Made by a program: the position numbers and the translations under genes
From: Herbaspirillum sp. GW103
Lineage (GTDB): Bacteria; Pseudomonadota; Gammaproteobacteria; Burkholderiales; Burkholderiaceae_D
Reading direction: 5' to 3'
Length of the DNA stretch: 64,000 bases
NCBI RefSeq assembly: GCF_000261365.1
Contig: NZ_AJVC01000005.1
Span: 227,955-291,954 of the forward strand
The notes under the pieces: generated by a model
What the model was told of the DNA's origin: nothing
Database searches by the model: none
What the model saw: only the letters and a program-made list of their open reading frames with translations
Shown here: one piece after another, positions 1 through 11,037 of the stretch
How positions within the stretch are numbered: position 1 is the first letter of the stretch
Layout of the letters: every line of letters begins with the position of its first letter

Positions 1-248
1 AGGGTCGCGGTACCGACGGGCACAGTGATCGGCTTGCCGGTGTTCGAGATGGTCAGGCCGCGGCGCAGACCGTCCGACGAACCGAGCGCAATGGTACGAA
101 CCACGCCGTCGCCCAGCTGCTGCTGGACTTCCAGGGTCAGATCCGAACCTTCCAATTTCAAGGCATCGTAAACCTTGGGCATCGCATCGCGCGGAAACTC
201 CACGTCCACCACAGCGCCGATACACTGAACGATTTTGCCATCAGCCAT
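1..248 (-). CDS. atpD: F1 ATP synthase beta subunit, N-terminal part (runs off the window)
   Basis: This is the 5' end of the catalytic beta subunit of the F1 sector. About 82 codons are visible, starting [20 protein letters not shown], which is the conserved N-terminal beta-barrel of AtpD. The Walker A region lies beyond the window edge. The start codon is 57 bases after the atpG stop, the standard atpG-atpD order, and the sequence before it has an A/G-rich ribosome site. It is the last atp gene seen here; atpC would be expected next, outside the window. Confidence 0.95.
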   Translation of the reverse strand, partial: MADGKIVQCIGAVVDVEFPRDAMPKVYDALKLEGSDLTLEVQQQLGDGVVRTIALGSSDGLRRGLTISNTGKPITVPVGTAT

Positions 249-305
249 TTTCGTTCCTTCAATAGATAAAATTTAAATTCTGTTTCGCTACGCTACGCCA
301 GCTGA

Positions 306-1178
306 TCAGCCGACCGCAGCCGCACCGGCGACGATTTCCGACAGCTCTTTGGTAATGGCGGCCTGGCGAGTCTTGTTGTAGACCAACTTCAACTCACCGA
401 TCACGCTACCTGCGTTGTCGCTGGCGGCCTTCATCGCGACCATGCGCGCCGATTGCTCGGAGGCCATGTTCTCGGCGACGGCTTGATAGATCAGCGCTTC
501 GACGTAACGCACCAGCAGTTCGTCCACCACGGATTGCACATCGGGCTCATAGATGTAGTCCCAGGAGTGCGCACCCTCGTCAGCCTTGAGCTTGTCGCTG
601 GTCAGCGGCAGCAGCTGCTGCAGGGTGGCTTCCTGCTTCATCGTATTGATGAACTTGGTGTACACCAGGTACACCGCGTCCAGCTTGCCTTCCTGGTAAG
701 CGTCGAGCAGCACCTTGACGGGGCCGATCAGCTTTTCCAGGTGCGGCGTATCACCCAGTTGCGTCACGTTGGCGGCCACACGGGCGCCGATGCGATTCAG
801 AAAACCCAAACCCTTGTTGCCAATGGCGACGGTTTCAATGGACTTGCCCTGACCTTCCAGTTCACGGAACTTGTTGGTCAACAGACGCAGCGAGTTGGTG
901 TTCATGCCGCCGCACAGACCCTTGTCGGTCGTGACGACGATGAAACCAACGCGCTTGGCCGTGTCTTGCTGGACCATGAACGGGTGCACGTACTCCGGAT
1001 TGGCCTGCGACAAGTTGGCCGCAATGTTGCGGATCTTGTCGCTGTACGGGCGGGCTGCGTGCATCCGGTCCTGCGCCTTGCGCATTTTGGATGCCGCGAC
1101 CATTTCCATCGCCTTGGTGATCTTCTTCGTATTTTCTACGCTCTTGATCTTGCCACGTATCTCTTTACCTGTAGCCAT
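306..1178 (-). CDS. atpG: F1 ATP synthase gamma subunit
   Basis: Central rotor shaft of F1, coupling proton flow through F0 to ATP synthesis on alpha3beta3. The 290-residue length is normal. The N-terminal [20 protein letters not shown] and the C-terminal helix with [21 protein letters not shown] are the two conserved coiled-coil strands of gamma. The region KGLCGGMN near residue 87 is the conserved Rossmann-like core entry. It lies 30 bases after atpA and is cotranscribed with the rest of the operon. Confidence 0.97.
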   Translation of the reverse strand: MATGKEIRGKIKSVENTKKITKAMEMVAASKMRKAQDRMHAARPYSDKIRNIAANLSQANPEYVHPFMVQQDTAKRVGFIVVTTDKGLCGGMNTNSLRLLTNKFRELEGQGKSIETVAIGNKGLGFLNRIGARVAANVTQLGDTPHLEKLIGPVKVLLDAYQEGKLDAVYLVYTKFINTMKQEATLQQLLPLTSDKLKADEGAHSWDYIYEPDVQSVVDELLVRYVEALIYQAVAENMASEQSARMVAMKAASDNAGSVIGELKLVYNKTRQAAITKELSEIVAGAAAVG

Positions 1179-1208
1179 GAGTAAGACTCCTTATAGCTTC
1201 AGTAAGAA

Positions 1209-2750
1209 TTAGTACGCGCCGGATTTCTTGAAGTCAGCGATGGCGGCTGCCAGGGCTGCCTCAGCATCCTTATCCAGTTGCTTGGTGTCTTCGATCTTCT
1301 TCAACAGCTCAGCGTGGCTGGTCTTCATGAAGTTGTGCAGAGCCGACTCGAAGGCCAGGATCTTCTTCACTTCGACGTCGTCCATATAGCCCTTGTTGAC
1401 GGCGAACAGGGTGACGGCCATGATCGAGATCGATTGCGGGGTGTACTGAGCCTGCTTCAACAGTTCGGTCACGCGCGCACCACGGTCCAGCTGCTTGCGG
1501 GTGGCTTCGTCCAGGTCGGAAGCGAACTGCGCGAAGGCAGCCAGTTCACGGTACTGTGCCAGGTCGGTACGGATACCGCCGGACAGGCCCTTGATGACCT
1601 TGGTCTGAGCAGCGCCACCGACGCGCGACACCGAGATACCGGCGTTGATCGCAGGACGGATACCGGCGTTGAAGAGCGAAGTTTCCAGGAAGATCTGGCC
1701 GTCGGTGATCGAGATCACGTTGGTCGGAACGAAGGCCGACACGTCACCCGCCTGGGTTTCGATGATCGGCAGTGCGGTCAGGGAACCGGTCTGGCCCTTG
1801 ACTTCGCCGTTGGTGAACTTCTCGACGTAGTCGGCGTTCACGCGGGCTGCACGTTCCAAGAGGCGGCTGTGCAGGTAGAACACGTCGCCAGGATAGGCTT
1901 CACGGCCCGGCGGACGGCGCAGCAGCAGCGAGACCTGACGGTAGGCAACGGCTTGCTTGGACAGATCGTCATACACGATCAGGGCATCTTGACCGCGGTC
2001 ACGGAAGTATTCGCCCATGGCGCAACCCGAGTAGGCCGACACGTATTGCATCGCTGCCGATTCGGAGGCGGTCGCGGCCACGACGATGGTGTATTCCATC
2101 GCGCCGTGCGCTTCCAGTGCGCGCACCACGTTCTTGACCGACGAAGCCTTCTGGCCGATCGCAACGTAGATGCAGGTCATGTTCTGACCCTTTTGGTTGA
2201 TGATGGCGTCGATCGCAACAGCGGTCTTGCCGGTCTGGCGGTCACCGATGATCAGCTCACGCTGGCCACGGCCGACGGGCACCATGGAGTCGATCGACTT
2301 CAGGCCAGTCTGCATCGGCTGCGACACGGACTGACGTGCGATCACGCCCGGGGCGATCTTTTCGATCGGGGCGGTCAGCTTGGCGTTGATCGGACCCTTG
2401 CCGTCGATCGGCTGGCCCAGTGCGTTGACGACACGACCCTTCAGTTCAGGGCCGATGGGCACTTCCAGGATACGGCCGGTGCACTTGACCAGGTCGCCTT
2501 CGGAGATGTGTTCGTATTCGCCCAGGATAACGGCGCCCACCGAGTCACGCTCCAGGTTCAGCGCCAGGCCGAAGGTGTTGCCCGGGAATTCCAGCATCTC
2601 ACCTTGCATCACGTCGGACAGACCATGGATACGGCAGATACCGTCGGACACGGAGATGACCGTGCCCTGATTGCGAATCTCAGCGGTATCGCCAAGGCCT
2701 TGGATCCGGCTCTTGATCAGCTCGCTGATTTCAGATGCGTTGAGTTGCAT
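1209..2750 (-). CDS. atpA: F1 ATP synthase alpha subunit
   Basis: Non-catalytic nucleotide-binding subunit of the F1 hexamer. At 513 residues it has the family length. The N-terminal membrane-proximal helix [16 protein letters not shown] is followed by the beta-barrel and by the Walker A P-loop GDRQTGKTA near residue 170. The region VSRVGGAAQ near residue 375 carries the conserved arginine that reaches into the catalytic site. It sits between atpH and atpG in the usual order. Confidence 0.98.
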   Translation of the reverse strand: MQLNASEISELIKSRIQGLGDTAEIRNQGTVISVSDGICRIHGLSDVMQGEMLEFPGNTFGLALNLERDSVGAVILGEYEHISEGDLVKCTGRILEVPIGPELKGRVVNALGQPIDGKGPINAKLTAPIEKIAPGVIARQSVSQPMQTGLKSIDSMVPVGRGQRELIIGDRQTGKTAVAIDAIINQKGQNMTCIYVAIGQKASSVKNVVRALEAHGAMEYTIVVAATASESAAMQYVSAYSGCAMGEYFRDRGQDALIVYDDLSKQAVAYRQVSLLLRRPPGREAYPGDVFYLHSRLLERAARVNADYVEKFTNGEVKGQTGSLTALPIIETQAGDVSAFVPTNVISITDGQIFLETSLFNAGIRPAINAGISVSRVGGAAQTKVIKGLSGGIRTDLAQYRELAAFAQFASDLDEATRKQLDRGARVTELLKQAQYTPQSISIMAVTLFAVNKGYMDDVEVKKILAFESALHNFMKTSHAELLKKIEDTKQLDKDAEAALAAAIADFKKSGAY

Positions 2751-2795
2751 ACTAACTCCTAAAAATTGTTCTTTCGCTTAGCCAGCCAGAGGCAC

Positions 2796-3329
2796 TTACG
2801 CGGCCAGAGCAGCTTGCAGCTGCTGCAGCTTCGCGCGCACGGAGGTATCGAACACTTCGTCGCCGACCACGACGCGCACACCGCCAATGAGGCTGCTGTC
2901 GACCGTCACGGAGGGGTTCAGCTTGCGGCCGAACTTCTTCTCCAGTGCCGAGACCACATCCTTGACCTGGGCATCGCTGAGCTCAAAGGCGCTCACGATG
3001 TTGGCATCGGCCGAACCTTCCGACGCGTTCTTGAGCGCGTGGAATTGTTCGGCGATCTGCGGCAGCAGGACCAGGCGGCCGTTGTCGACCAGCGTCTTGA
3101 CGAAATTGCTCGCCTCGACGGACAGCGGAGTCTTCACGGCGGCGGCAAACACTTCGGCCAGCTTGTCGTGCGTTACGGAAGGATTCTGCGCCAGGGCCTG
3201 CACCTCGGGATGCGCTGCCACCTGGGCCATCTCGTCGATGAGATCGGACCAGGCTGCCAGGCTGCCTGCCTTGGCCACACGGAACAAGGCTTCGGCGTAA
3301 GGACGAGCGATCGTTGCGAGTTCGGCCAT
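2796..3329 (-). CDS. atpH: F1 ATP synthase delta subunit
   Basis: Delta subunit (OSCP homologue) that joins the top of F1 to the peripheral stalk b subunits. It has 177 residues, typical for the family. The start [19 protein letters not shown] is the diagnostic N-terminal helix, and the C-terminal region with [19 protein letters not shown] matches the delta signature. The gene begins one base after the atpF stop, so the two are probably translationally coupled. Confidence 0.97.
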   Translation of the reverse strand: MAELATIARPYAEALFRVAKAGSLAAWSDLIDEMAQVAAHPEVQALAQNPSVTHDKLAEVFAAAVKTPLSVEASNFVKTLVDNGRLVLLPQIAEQFHALKNASEGSADANIVSAFELSDAQVKDVVSALEKKFGRKLNPSVTVDSSLIGGVRVVVGDEVFDTSVRAKLQQLQAALAA

Positions 3330-3330
3330 A

Positions 3331-3801
3331 TTACAGCTCTGTCTTCAGTTGATTCAGCAAGTCGGCGTGAGCAGCCGCATTCACTTCGCGCTTGAGGATC
3401 TGTTCCGCGCCCTTGACGGCGAGCGTTGCGACCTGGCCGCGCAGTTCTTCGCGCGCCTGGTTCACTTGCTGTTGAGCGTCTGCACGAGCGTTGGCGATGA
3501 TGCGGGCAGCTTCTTCAGCAGCCGTCTTCTTGGCTTCTTCGATGATCAGCTGCGCGCGCTTTTCGGCTTCGCCGATGCGCTTCTGGCCTTCATCACGAGC
3601 CGATGCCAGTTCGCCCTGGATACGCTTTTCGGCGGCGGCCAGATCGGCGCGACCGCGGTCAGCGGCTGCCAGCCCGTCCGCAATCTTCTTGGCGCGTTCG
3701 TCGAGCGCCTTAATCAACGGCGGCCACACGAATTTCATCGTGAAGCCGGCGAGGATGAAGAAGACCACGAACTGTGCAATCAATGTTGCATTTAAGTTCA
3801 C
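3331..3801 (-). CDS. atpF: F0 ATP synthase b subunit
   Basis: Peripheral stalk subunit. Residues 1-28 ([20 protein letters not shown] onward) form the single membrane anchor. The remaining ~125 residues are a highly charged Ala/Glu/Lys/Arg helix that dimerises as a right-handed coiled coil and contacts delta. Its length of 156 residues is normal. It precedes atpH directly. Confidence 0.97.
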   Translation of the reverse strand: MNLNATLIAQFVVFFILAGFTMKFVWPPLIKALDERAKKIADGLAAADRGRADLAAAEKRIQGELASARDEGQKRIGEAEKRAQLIIEEAKKTAAEEAARIIANARADAQQQVNQAREELRGQVATLAVKGAEQILKREVNAAAHADLLNQLKTEL

Positions 3802-3875
3802 GGTAATTTCCTTCTCAGAATAACGAGTGCCGGAACCAATCGTCCGGCAGATGAGAATCGGCTATGAAGCGCGAA

Positions 3876-4130
<255 letters not shown>

Positions 4131-4197
4131 TTAAGAAAAGTTAAATTAAATACAAAACCAAAAAACAAACTGAAAAACAGGTACTGCAAGCCTTGTG

Positions 4198-5360
<1,163 letters not shown>

Positions 5361-5424
5361 ATCTATCCAATATCGTGCATGCGCCGCACTCTTTACGAGC
5401 AGACGGCAGCTTAAAAGCCCGGCG

Positions 5425-5454
5425 ATTATAAAGGTTCGTTTTCCGGTAAGTCAA
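5425..5454 (-). promoter_or_regulatory. sigma70 promoter of the atp operon
   Basis: Reading the minus strand, TTGACT (5454-5449) is followed by an 18-base spacer and a perfect TATAAT (5430-5425). Transcription would start around 5418, about 58 bases before the atpI start codon. This is the best promoter match in the window and fits a strongly expressed operon. Confidence 0.85.
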
Positions 5455-6182
5455 ACCTTTTACAGCCAGATCAAGGGCTTATCTGGGGCACTTCGCGGTG
5501 AGTTGTGGCAAATAAGCAGCCACTTCGATTTTTTGCAGTGCAGCATGAGAGCCTTCGTTCCGTTTCCGGTCAACTGCCCCTTCCGGATCCCGAGGGATCA
5601 TTCCTTCTTGTTAATTTATTCAGATCTGTGCGCGAGGCAGTGAATTTGCTGGCAGGCCAACGGCCTGGCCGGGAAAATTGCCCCGGTTTTTGAAACAGCG
5701 CCCAATTTAATCAAAAATGTGCTGCCACGCCAGAGAAATATCCCGCAAATTCAATGATTTACGGAAATTCTCAGGCCGCTCGCAAACGTTGACGGACAAT
5801 GCTGACATTTTGTCAGGAAATCGGAAGTGATCAGACGACCTGGCTCGCTTTTGGTGTCTCATGTTGCAGCACAGCGCAAGCCGTGCAAAAAGTGAGCCGA
5901 CTCACCAGACCGGTGCAGTGGTCGGACCGCCGATGCCGTAGAAATACGGCATCGGGTCGGTGTCAGGACTACCCCTCCCGGGCGGCGTCCGCTCACCGAT
6001 ATGCTATGGCCGCCGAAACAGCAGCAAATGAAGAAAATGGACGGTCCATCGACGCTTGGTCAGCGGCTTCCGCCCCCTCCCTGTGCACTGCGCCAAACGA
6101 CGCGTCCGGACCGAAGAAAGCGTAAGGATCATGCAGAGTCTGAGATAATCACGAGGTTGCCAACTTATCAAGCGAAGCTCAT
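5455..6182. other. 728-base intergenic region between divergent atp operon and galE, with a GAAA-capped hairpin
   Basis: No convincing gene is present: short open frames here lack family resemblance and plausible composition. At 5931-5954 there is a perfect 10-bp inverted repeat, cgatgccgta and tacggcatcg, closed by the tetraloop gaaa, with further imperfect pairing outside. It has no T-run, so it is not an ordinary terminator. It lies about 230 bases before galE and could be part of a galE leader transcript, an operator or a fragment of a lost gene. Confidence 0.5.
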
Positions 6183-7193
6183 ATGAACATTCTCGTCACC
6201 GGCGGTGCCGGCTACATTGGTTCGCACACCTGCGTGGAATTGCTCAAGGCCGGCCATGAAGTCATCGTCTTCGACAATTTCTGCAACAGCAGCCCGGAGT
6301 CGGCGGCGCGGGTCCAGCAGATTGCCGGGCGCACGCTCTCGCTGGTAAAGGGTGACATCCGCAATCGCGAGCAGCTGGAAAGCGTGCTGCGCGAATTCAA
6401 GTGCGAGGCCGTCATCCATTTCGCCGGGCTCAAGGCCGTGGGCGAATCGGTTGAGCAGCCGCTGATGTACTACGACAACAACGTGGTCGGCACCGTGCGC
6501 CTGCTGGAGGCCATGGAGGCCACGGGCGTGAAGACCATCGTCTTTTCTTCTTCGGCCACGGTCTATGGCGATCCCCAGTACCTGCCGCTGACCGAGGCGC
6601 ATCCGCTGTCGGCCAGCAATCCCTATGGCCGCAGCAAGATCGTCATCGAGGACATGCTGCGCGACTACCATCGCGCCCATCCCGACTGGAAAATTGCCTT
6701 GCTGCGCTACTTCAATCCGGTGGGGGCGCATGAGAGCGGGCTCATCGGTGAAGATCCGGGCGGCATCCCCAACAACCTGATGCCCTTCGTGGCCCAGGTC
6801 GCGGTGGGTCGCCGCGAGAGGCTCAACATCTGGGGCGGCGATTACGCGACCCCCGATGGTACGGGCGTACGTGACTTCATCCACGTCGTCGACCTGGCCG
6901 TCGGCCATCTGGCGGCCCTGCAGGCGCTGACCGAACCGCAATGCTTTGCGGTCAACCTGGGCACCGGCAACGGCTACAGCGTGCTGGACGTGGTCAAGGC
7001 CTACGAGAAAGCCTCGGGCAAGCCGATTCCCTACATCATTGCTGCACGCCGCCCGGGCGACATCGCCTCCTGCTATGCCGATCCGGCCGAAGCGCGCCGC
7101 AAGCTCGGCTGGGAAGCCAGGCTGGGGCTGGACGCCATGTGTGCCGATTCGTGGCGCTGGCAGCAGATGAATCCCAACGGTTTCAGGTCCTGA
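6183..7193 (+). CDS. galE: UDP-glucose 4-epimerase
   Basis: Interconverts UDP-glucose and UDP-galactose in the cytoplasm with tightly bound NAD, feeding surface polysaccharide synthesis. The 336 residues are the family length. The N-terminal NAD motif is [10 protein letters not shown] (residues 6-15). The SDR catalytic signature is visible as SSSATVYG and YGRSK (Tyr and Lys, residues ~148-152), and YFNPVGAH is the substrate-side motif. It stands immediately before the damaged rml locus, so the group served nucleotide-sugar supply. Confidence 0.96.
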   Translation: MNILVTGGAGYIGSHTCVELLKAGHEVIVFDNFCNSSPESAARVQQIAGRTLSLVKGDIRNREQLESVLREFKCEAVIHFAGLKAVGESVEQPLMYYDNNVVGTVRLLEAMEATGVKTIVFSSSATVYGDPQYLPLTEAHPLSASNPYGRSKIVIEDMLRDYHRAHPDWKIALLRYFNPVGAHESGLIGEDPGGIPNNLMPFVAQVAVGRRERLNIWGGDYATPDGTGVRDFIHVVDLAVGHLAALQALTEPQCFAVNLGTGNGYSVLDVVKAYEKASGKPIPYIIAARRPGDIASCYADPAEARRKLGWEARLGLDAMCADSWRWQQMNPNGFRS

Positions 7194-7209
7194 TCCGCCC
7201 GTCTGCATC

Positions 7210-7425
7210 ATGATCTTCGTCACTGGCGGCGCCGGCTTCATGGACAACAGTTCCTGGCCGCCGATCTTGGACGACTGTCAAGAACTGAAGATCGCTTTTC
7301 CGGAGGAGATCGCCTATCGACGTGGCTACATCGACGCGGCGCAACTGGGACAACTGGCCATGCCGTTGAAGAAGAACGCCTACGGGCGGTATCTGCTGCA
7401 ACTGCTTTCGGACCCGGACATCTGA
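7210..7425 (+). pseudogene. rmlB-rmlA deletion remnant: dehydratase start fused to thymidylyltransferase end
   Basis: This 71-codon frame begins [11 protein letters not shown], the NAD-binding start of dTDP-glucose 4,6-dehydratase (RmlB). It ends with about 50 residues typical of the C-terminus of glucose-1-phosphate thymidylyltransferase (RmlA): ILDDCQELK, then [16 protein letters not shown] and [14 protein letters not shown]. Everything between, about 1.8 kb in an intact rmlBA pair, is gone, with the junction near residues 11-19. Both catalytic domains are missing, so the product should be inactive. The following rmlC and rmlD are intact, which places the event inside an ancestral rmlBACD operon. 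Confidence 0.85.
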
Positions 7426-7427
7426 AC

Positions 7428-7973
7428 ATGCAGATTTTTCCTACCTCACTGGATGGCGTACTGCAGATCGCACCGCAGGTGTTCGGTGATGAACGCGGCT
7501 ATTTCTACGAGAGCTTCAACGCCCGCACATTTGCCGAGCTCACGGGGCTGCATCCGGACTTCGTTCAGGACAACCATTCTCGTTCCATGCGCCATGTGCT
7601 GCGTGGCCTGCATTACCAAATCCGGCATCCGCAGGGCAAACTCGTCCGCGTCACCATGGGCGAGGTACTCGACGTGGTGCTGGACATCCGTCGCAGCTCG
7701 CCGACCTTTGGCAAGTGGCAAAGCTTGCGTCTGTCAGCGCAGAACAAGCATCAGTTGTGGATTCCTCCCGGCTTTGCACACGGTTTTGCGGTGTTGAGCG
7801 AGTGGGCCGAGGTGCAGTACAAGACGACGGACTACTGGATGCCGGAGCATGAACGCTGTATCGCGTGGAATGATCCCGCCCTCGGCATCGACTGGGAGCT
7901 GGACGGCCCGCCCAGCCTGTCTGCCAAGGATCAGCAAGGAAAGCCGCTGGCCCAAGCCGAGGTGTATCCGTGA
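7428..7973 (+). CDS. rfbC: dTDP-4-dehydrorhamnose 3,5-epimerase
   Basis: Third step of dTDP-L-rhamnose synthesis: double epimerisation of dTDP-4-keto-6-deoxyglucose. At 181 residues the cupin fold is full length. DERGYFYESFN (residues 20-30) and VLRGLHYQ (residues 60-67, with the catalytic His in GLHYQ) are the RmlC signatures, and WIPPGFAHGF follows near residue 107. It starts two bases after the rmlBA remnant and its stop overlaps rfbD by four bases. Confidence 0.95.
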   Translation: MQIFPTSLDGVLQIAPQVFGDERGYFYESFNARTFAELTGLHPDFVQDNHSRSMRHVLRGLHYQIRHPQGKLVRVTMGEVLDVVLDIRRSSPTFGKWQSLRLSAQNKHQLWIPPGFAHGFAVLSEWAEVQYKTTDYWMPEHERCIAWNDPALGIDWELDGPPSLSAKDQQGKPLAQAEVYP

Positions 7974-8878
7974 AGATCATGCTCACCGGCGCGACCGGCC
8001 AGGTCGGCCATGCCCTGGCCGAAACGCTGGGAGGCCACACGCTGGTAATGCCTGGTCGTGATGCCCTGGACTTGTCCAGGCCGGACCGGATCGCTTCCTG
8101 CGTGGAGCGCATCGCGCCTGATCTGATCATCAATCCGGCCGCCTATACGGCAGTCGACAAGGCCGAAGACGAACCGGAACTGGCCAGGCTCATCAACACC
8201 GAAGCGGTCCGCGCACTGGCGCAGGCGGCCGCCCTTCACGGCATCGGGCTGGTACATTTTTCCACCGATTACGTCTTCGATGGCACCAAGGAAGAGGCCT
8301 ATCGCGAATCCGACCCGACTTGCCCGATCAACGTCTATGGACGCACCAAACGGGACGGGGAATCCGCCATCATCGACAGCGGCTGCGCCTTCTGGATCCT
8401 GCGCACCAGTTGGGTGTATGGCCGGCATGGGGGCAATTTCATGAAGACCATCCTGCGGCTGGCGCAAGAACGTGACGCGCTCTGCGTCGTCAATGACCAG
8501 TTTGGGGCACCCACCTTCGACGAGGTGATCGCGCAGACGCTCAGGCAGATGCTGGAAGCGGGCAAAGGCCGGATCACGGAGCACATGCGGGCCAGCACCG
8601 GGATCTATCACCTCACCTGCGGCGGCCAGACCAGCTGGCATGCCTATGCTTGCAAGCTGATCGACGCCATGCCCTCCCTGGGCCTGGTATCGCGCATGAG
8701 CAGCCGGAACGTGCAGGGCATTGCCAGCGCGGCCTATCCGACGGCGGCACGACGCCCGGCCAATTCGCGGCTGCATACCGACAAACTGCGACACACCTTC
8801 CATCTGGATCTGCCCCACTGGGCCGAGGCGCTGGATCAGTGCCTTGCCCTGATGACGTCTTCGCCGTCATCACATTGA
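7970..8878 (+). CDS. rfbD: dTDP-4-dehydrorhamnose reductase
   Basis: Final NAD(P)H-dependent reduction giving dTDP-L-rhamnose. The 302 residues are normal. The nucleotide-binding start MKIMLTGATGQVGHALAE and the motif FSTDYVFDG (residues ~101-109) identify the RmlD subfamily of extended SDRs; YGRTK supplies the catalytic Tyr and Lys. The start overlaps the rfbC stop (GTGAAG within the end of rfbC). With rmlA and rmlB lost here, its substrate must come from copies elsewhere or the gene is idle. Confidence 0.95.
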   Translation: MKIMLTGATGQVGHALAETLGGHTLVMPGRDALDLSRPDRIASCVERIAPDLIINPAAYTAVDKAEDEPELARLINTEAVRALAQAAALHGIGLVHFSTDYVFDGTKEEAYRESDPTCPINVYGRTKRDGESAIIDSGCAFWILRTSWVYGRHGGNFMKTILRLAQERDALCVVNDQFGAPTFDEVIAQTLRQMLEAGKGRITEHMRASTGIYHLTCGGQTSWHAYACKLIDAMPSLGLVSRMSSRNVQGIASAAYPTAARRPANSRLHTDKLRHTFHLDLPHWAEALDQCLALMTSSPSSH

Positions 8879-9102
8879 CCGCGCAGCATGGCTGCGGGTT
8901 GATATCGCGCAAAGCATCGGTCCGGCAACGCCTGCATACTGTTTCCCAGCAGAATACGTTGCTGTTTTTACAATTTTGTATCTATCCTGATGCCGGGTTG
9001 GAGCGTGGAAACCTGCTCCTGTCGCGGTGAGCCGGAAGGGTGAAGCGGGCGGACGCCGATGTTGCGGCGGGGAGTTCAGAAGCTGAACCGCAAGGAAGAA
9101 GG

Positions 9103-9178
9103 TGGCGCGGCTGGCGGGGATCGAACCCACGACCCTTGGCTTCGGAGGCCAATACTCTATCCACTGAGCTACAGCCGC
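9103..9178 (-). tRNA. tRNA-Arg (anticodon CCG)
   Basis: The 76-base sequence on the minus strand folds as a cloverleaf. The acceptor stem GCGGCTG pairs perfectly with CAGCCGC and is followed by a G discriminator and an encoded CCA. The anticodon stem TTGGC/GCCAA encloses CTCCGAA, giving anticodon CCG, which reads CGG. The T arm carries TTCGATC. It sits alone between rfbD and the cytochrome gene. Confidence 0.95.
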
Positions 9179-9256
9179 GCTGATGGGGAGAACCCCGGAA
9201 AGGCCTGAAGGATACCGTCTTTCCAGCGGGACGTCCATGGCGCTGGCGGTTTTTCC

Positions 9257-9286
9257 GTGTCAAACGGAAAGCATTGTGACTATAAT
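9257..9286 (+). promoter_or_regulatory. probable sigma70 promoter for the cytochrome c gene
   Basis: A perfect TATAAT at 9281-9286 is preceded by GTGTCA at 9257-9262 with an 18-base spacer. It lies about 135 bases before the chosen start of the downstream cytochrome gene. The -35 element is only a partial match, so the assignment is moderate. Confidence 0.5.
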
Positions 9287-9419
9287 CAAGAGTTCGGCGA
9301 GAGAGCGCAATGAAAGCCCTGCCTGATCCCAGTTCCACGCAATGCCAGGCGATAAGGCGATACAAAGGGAACCGACGTTTTCCGCCCCAATTTCGAGGAA
9401 ACATTACGGAGGGACGCCC

Positions 9420-9980
9420 ATGAGCTCAGCTCAGCATGAACACGAGTCGGCAATCAAGACTCCCAAGCAATTGATCGCAGCCGTCGTCGCAGGTTTCATG
9501 GTGCCCATCGTGTGCATCGTGCTGCTCGTGCAGTACGTGACCAACGGCCAGAAAACCGGGGCCGGCTCCGACGGCCAGACGCCCGAGATGATCGCGGCAC
9601 GCATCAAACCCGTCTCCGACGAAGGCTTCACCTTCCGTGATGCCAACGGTCCCAAGCAACTGCTCTCTGGTGAAGAAGTCTACAAGACCACCTGCGCCGC
9701 CTGCCACGGCGCCGGCGTGGCCGGTGCCCCCAAGGTCGGTGACGCCGCCTCCTGGCAGGCCCGCATCGCACAAGGCTATGACACCCTGGTCTCGCACGCC
9801 ATCAACGGCCTGCGCGCCATGCCCGCCAAGGGCGGCAACCCGGACCTGGACGATGTCGAAATCCAGCGTACCGTGGTCTACATGGCCAACCAGTCCGGCG
9901 CCAAGTTCAAGGAACCCGAAGTGAAGGCCCCGGCAGCCGCCGAAGGCGCTGCACCCGCCACCGAAGCACCGGCCAAGTAA
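9420..9980 (+). CDS. membrane-anchored monohaem cytochrome c (c5-like)
   Basis: A 186-residue electron carrier facing the periplasm. Residues ~18-41 form one uncleaved membrane anchor (LIAAVVAGFMVPIVCIVLLV). The haem motif is CAACH around residue 98, with the sixth ligand probably the Met in LRAMPAKGG. The C-terminus is an Ala/Pro-rich tail. I chose ATG 9420 because it follows a clear CGGAGGGA ribosome site; an in-frame ATG at 9342 would add 26 residues that do not resemble a leader. The tail is followed by a terminator, so the gene is monocistronic. Confidence 0.88.
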   Translation: MSSAQHEHESAIKTPKQLIAAVVAGFMVPIVCIVLLVQYVTNGQKTGAGSDGQTPEMIAARIKPVSDEGFTFRDANGPKQLLSGEEVYKTTCAACHGAGVAGAPKVGDAASWQARIAQGYDTLVSHAINGLRAMPAKGGNPDLDDVEIQRTVVYMANQSGAKFKEPEVKAPAAAEGAAPATEAPAK

Positions 9981-10017
9981 TCGCCGCAACGCCGGCGTCC
10001 CGGCGGTCGGCCTGAAC

Positions 10018-10052
10018 AAAAAATCCCCGAACCAGGCGTCGGGGATTTTTTT
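10018..10052 (+). terminator. rho-independent terminator after the cytochrome c gene
   Basis: The stem aaatccccga (10021-10030) pairs with tcggggattt (10039-10048) across an 8-base loop and runs into a T-tract to 10052. A-residues precede the stem, so it may work on both strands. It lies 38 bases after the stop codon. Confidence 0.85.
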
Positions 10053-10154
10053 CATTTCCATTCACCTGCATGCGGAGCTGAAAAACGGCCCCGCACATCA
10101 GCCGCTTCGGCTGCGCCCGTTCACCGGACGCTCCGAAGCATCCTTCATATCGCC

Positions 10155-10853
10155 TCAATACCGCTGTGGTGGCGGGGGCGGCGGATAGTTGCCCGGTGCG
10201 GCGGCCTGCTGCTCGGCCACGAAGATTTCCACACGGCGGTTCTTGGCGCGGTTGGCATCGCTGGTGTTGGGCACCAGCGGCTCATGCGAGCCACGCCCCA
10301 TGATGCTGAAGCGGCTGGCGGCCACGCCACGCGCGGTCAGGTAATCGCGGGTACGCGCTGCGCGCTGCTGCGACAGCGGGTCGTTGATGGCATCGTTGCC
10401 GGTGTTGTCGGTGTGCCCCACGATGGTCACGGTGGTGGCCGGGTTCTCCACCAGGGTGGCGGCGAAACGGTCCAGCACCGGACGCATCTCCGGCTTGATG
10501 TCGGCACGGCCGGTATCGAAAGAGATATCGCTGGGGATTTCCAGCTTCAGGCGGTTGTCGGCGGTCTGCGTGACTTGTACGCCAGTACCCTGGGTCGCCT
10601 GCTCCATGGCACGCTTCTGGTTTTCCATGCGGTTGGACCAGATGTTGCCGGCCACCGCACCAATGGCACCACCAATGGCCGCACCGCCCAGTGCACGTCC
10701 GCCACCGCCGCCGCCGGTGGCCGCACCGATGATGCCGCCCAGGCCCGCGCCAATACCTGCACCGGTGGCCGTACCGCGCTGGGTCGGGCTCATGTCGGCG
10801 CAGCCGGAGAGCGCCAGTACGCCGGCGATCGCTGCAATTGAAATTTTCTTCAT
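10155..10853 (-). CDS. OmpA-family outer-membrane lipoprotein with glycine zipper
   Basis: A 232-residue envelope protein. The lipoprotein signal peptide ends in LALSGC, so Cys18 should be lipidated. Residues ~28-75 are a glycine-zipper segment with repeated GxxxG spacing that may span or associate with the membrane. The C-terminal OmpA domain (about 108-215) binds peptidoglycan, with TVTIVGHTDNTG and the NRRVEI motif that holds the diaminopimelate-binding Arg. The tail is proline-rich. It resembles YiaD-type proteins. The neighbours transcribed in the same direction concern the cell envelope. Confidence 0.9.
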   Translation of the reverse strand: MKKISIAAIAGVLALSGCADMSPTQRGTATGAGIGAGLGGIIGAATGGGGGGRALGGAAIGGAIGAVAGNIWSNRMENQKRAMEQATQGTGVQVTQTADNRLKLEIPSDISFDTGRADIKPEMRPVLDRFAATLVENPATTVTIVGHTDNTGNDAINDPLSQQRAARTRDYLTARGVAASRFSIMGRGSHEPLVPNTSDANRAKNRRVEIFVAEQQAAAPGNYPPPPPPQRY

Positions 10854-10974
10854 GTCATGTCCTTTCTTGCCTTCTCAGTCTTGTTGTCCAGGCCATGGGC
10901 CGGTGTCCTTCAGAGCGCATCGGGGCCGATATGTTCCTGCCGCGCTTGGCAACGCGCCACGCATAAACGACAAA

Positions 10975-10996
10975 GGCATCCGGAACTCCGGATGCC
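10975..10996 (-). terminator. hairpin after the small envelope operon, weak terminator
   Basis: The arms ggcatccgga and tccggatgcc form a 9-10 bp stem with a very short loop. On the minus strand it lies 42 bases after the stop of the 11038-11475 gene and is followed by only a short T-run (TTTG). It could end the three-gene operon or separate it from the lipoprotein gene. Confidence 0.5.
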
Positions 10997-11037
10997 TTCG
11001 GGGAAACCTCACGGCCCGGCAGCCCGTAGTGCAGCCA

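Noticed and set aside
5799..6125. 108-codon plus-strand frame before galE
   Set aside because: Ser/Ala/Arg-rich with no family resemblance; it contains the hairpin at 5931-5954 and has no ribosome site.
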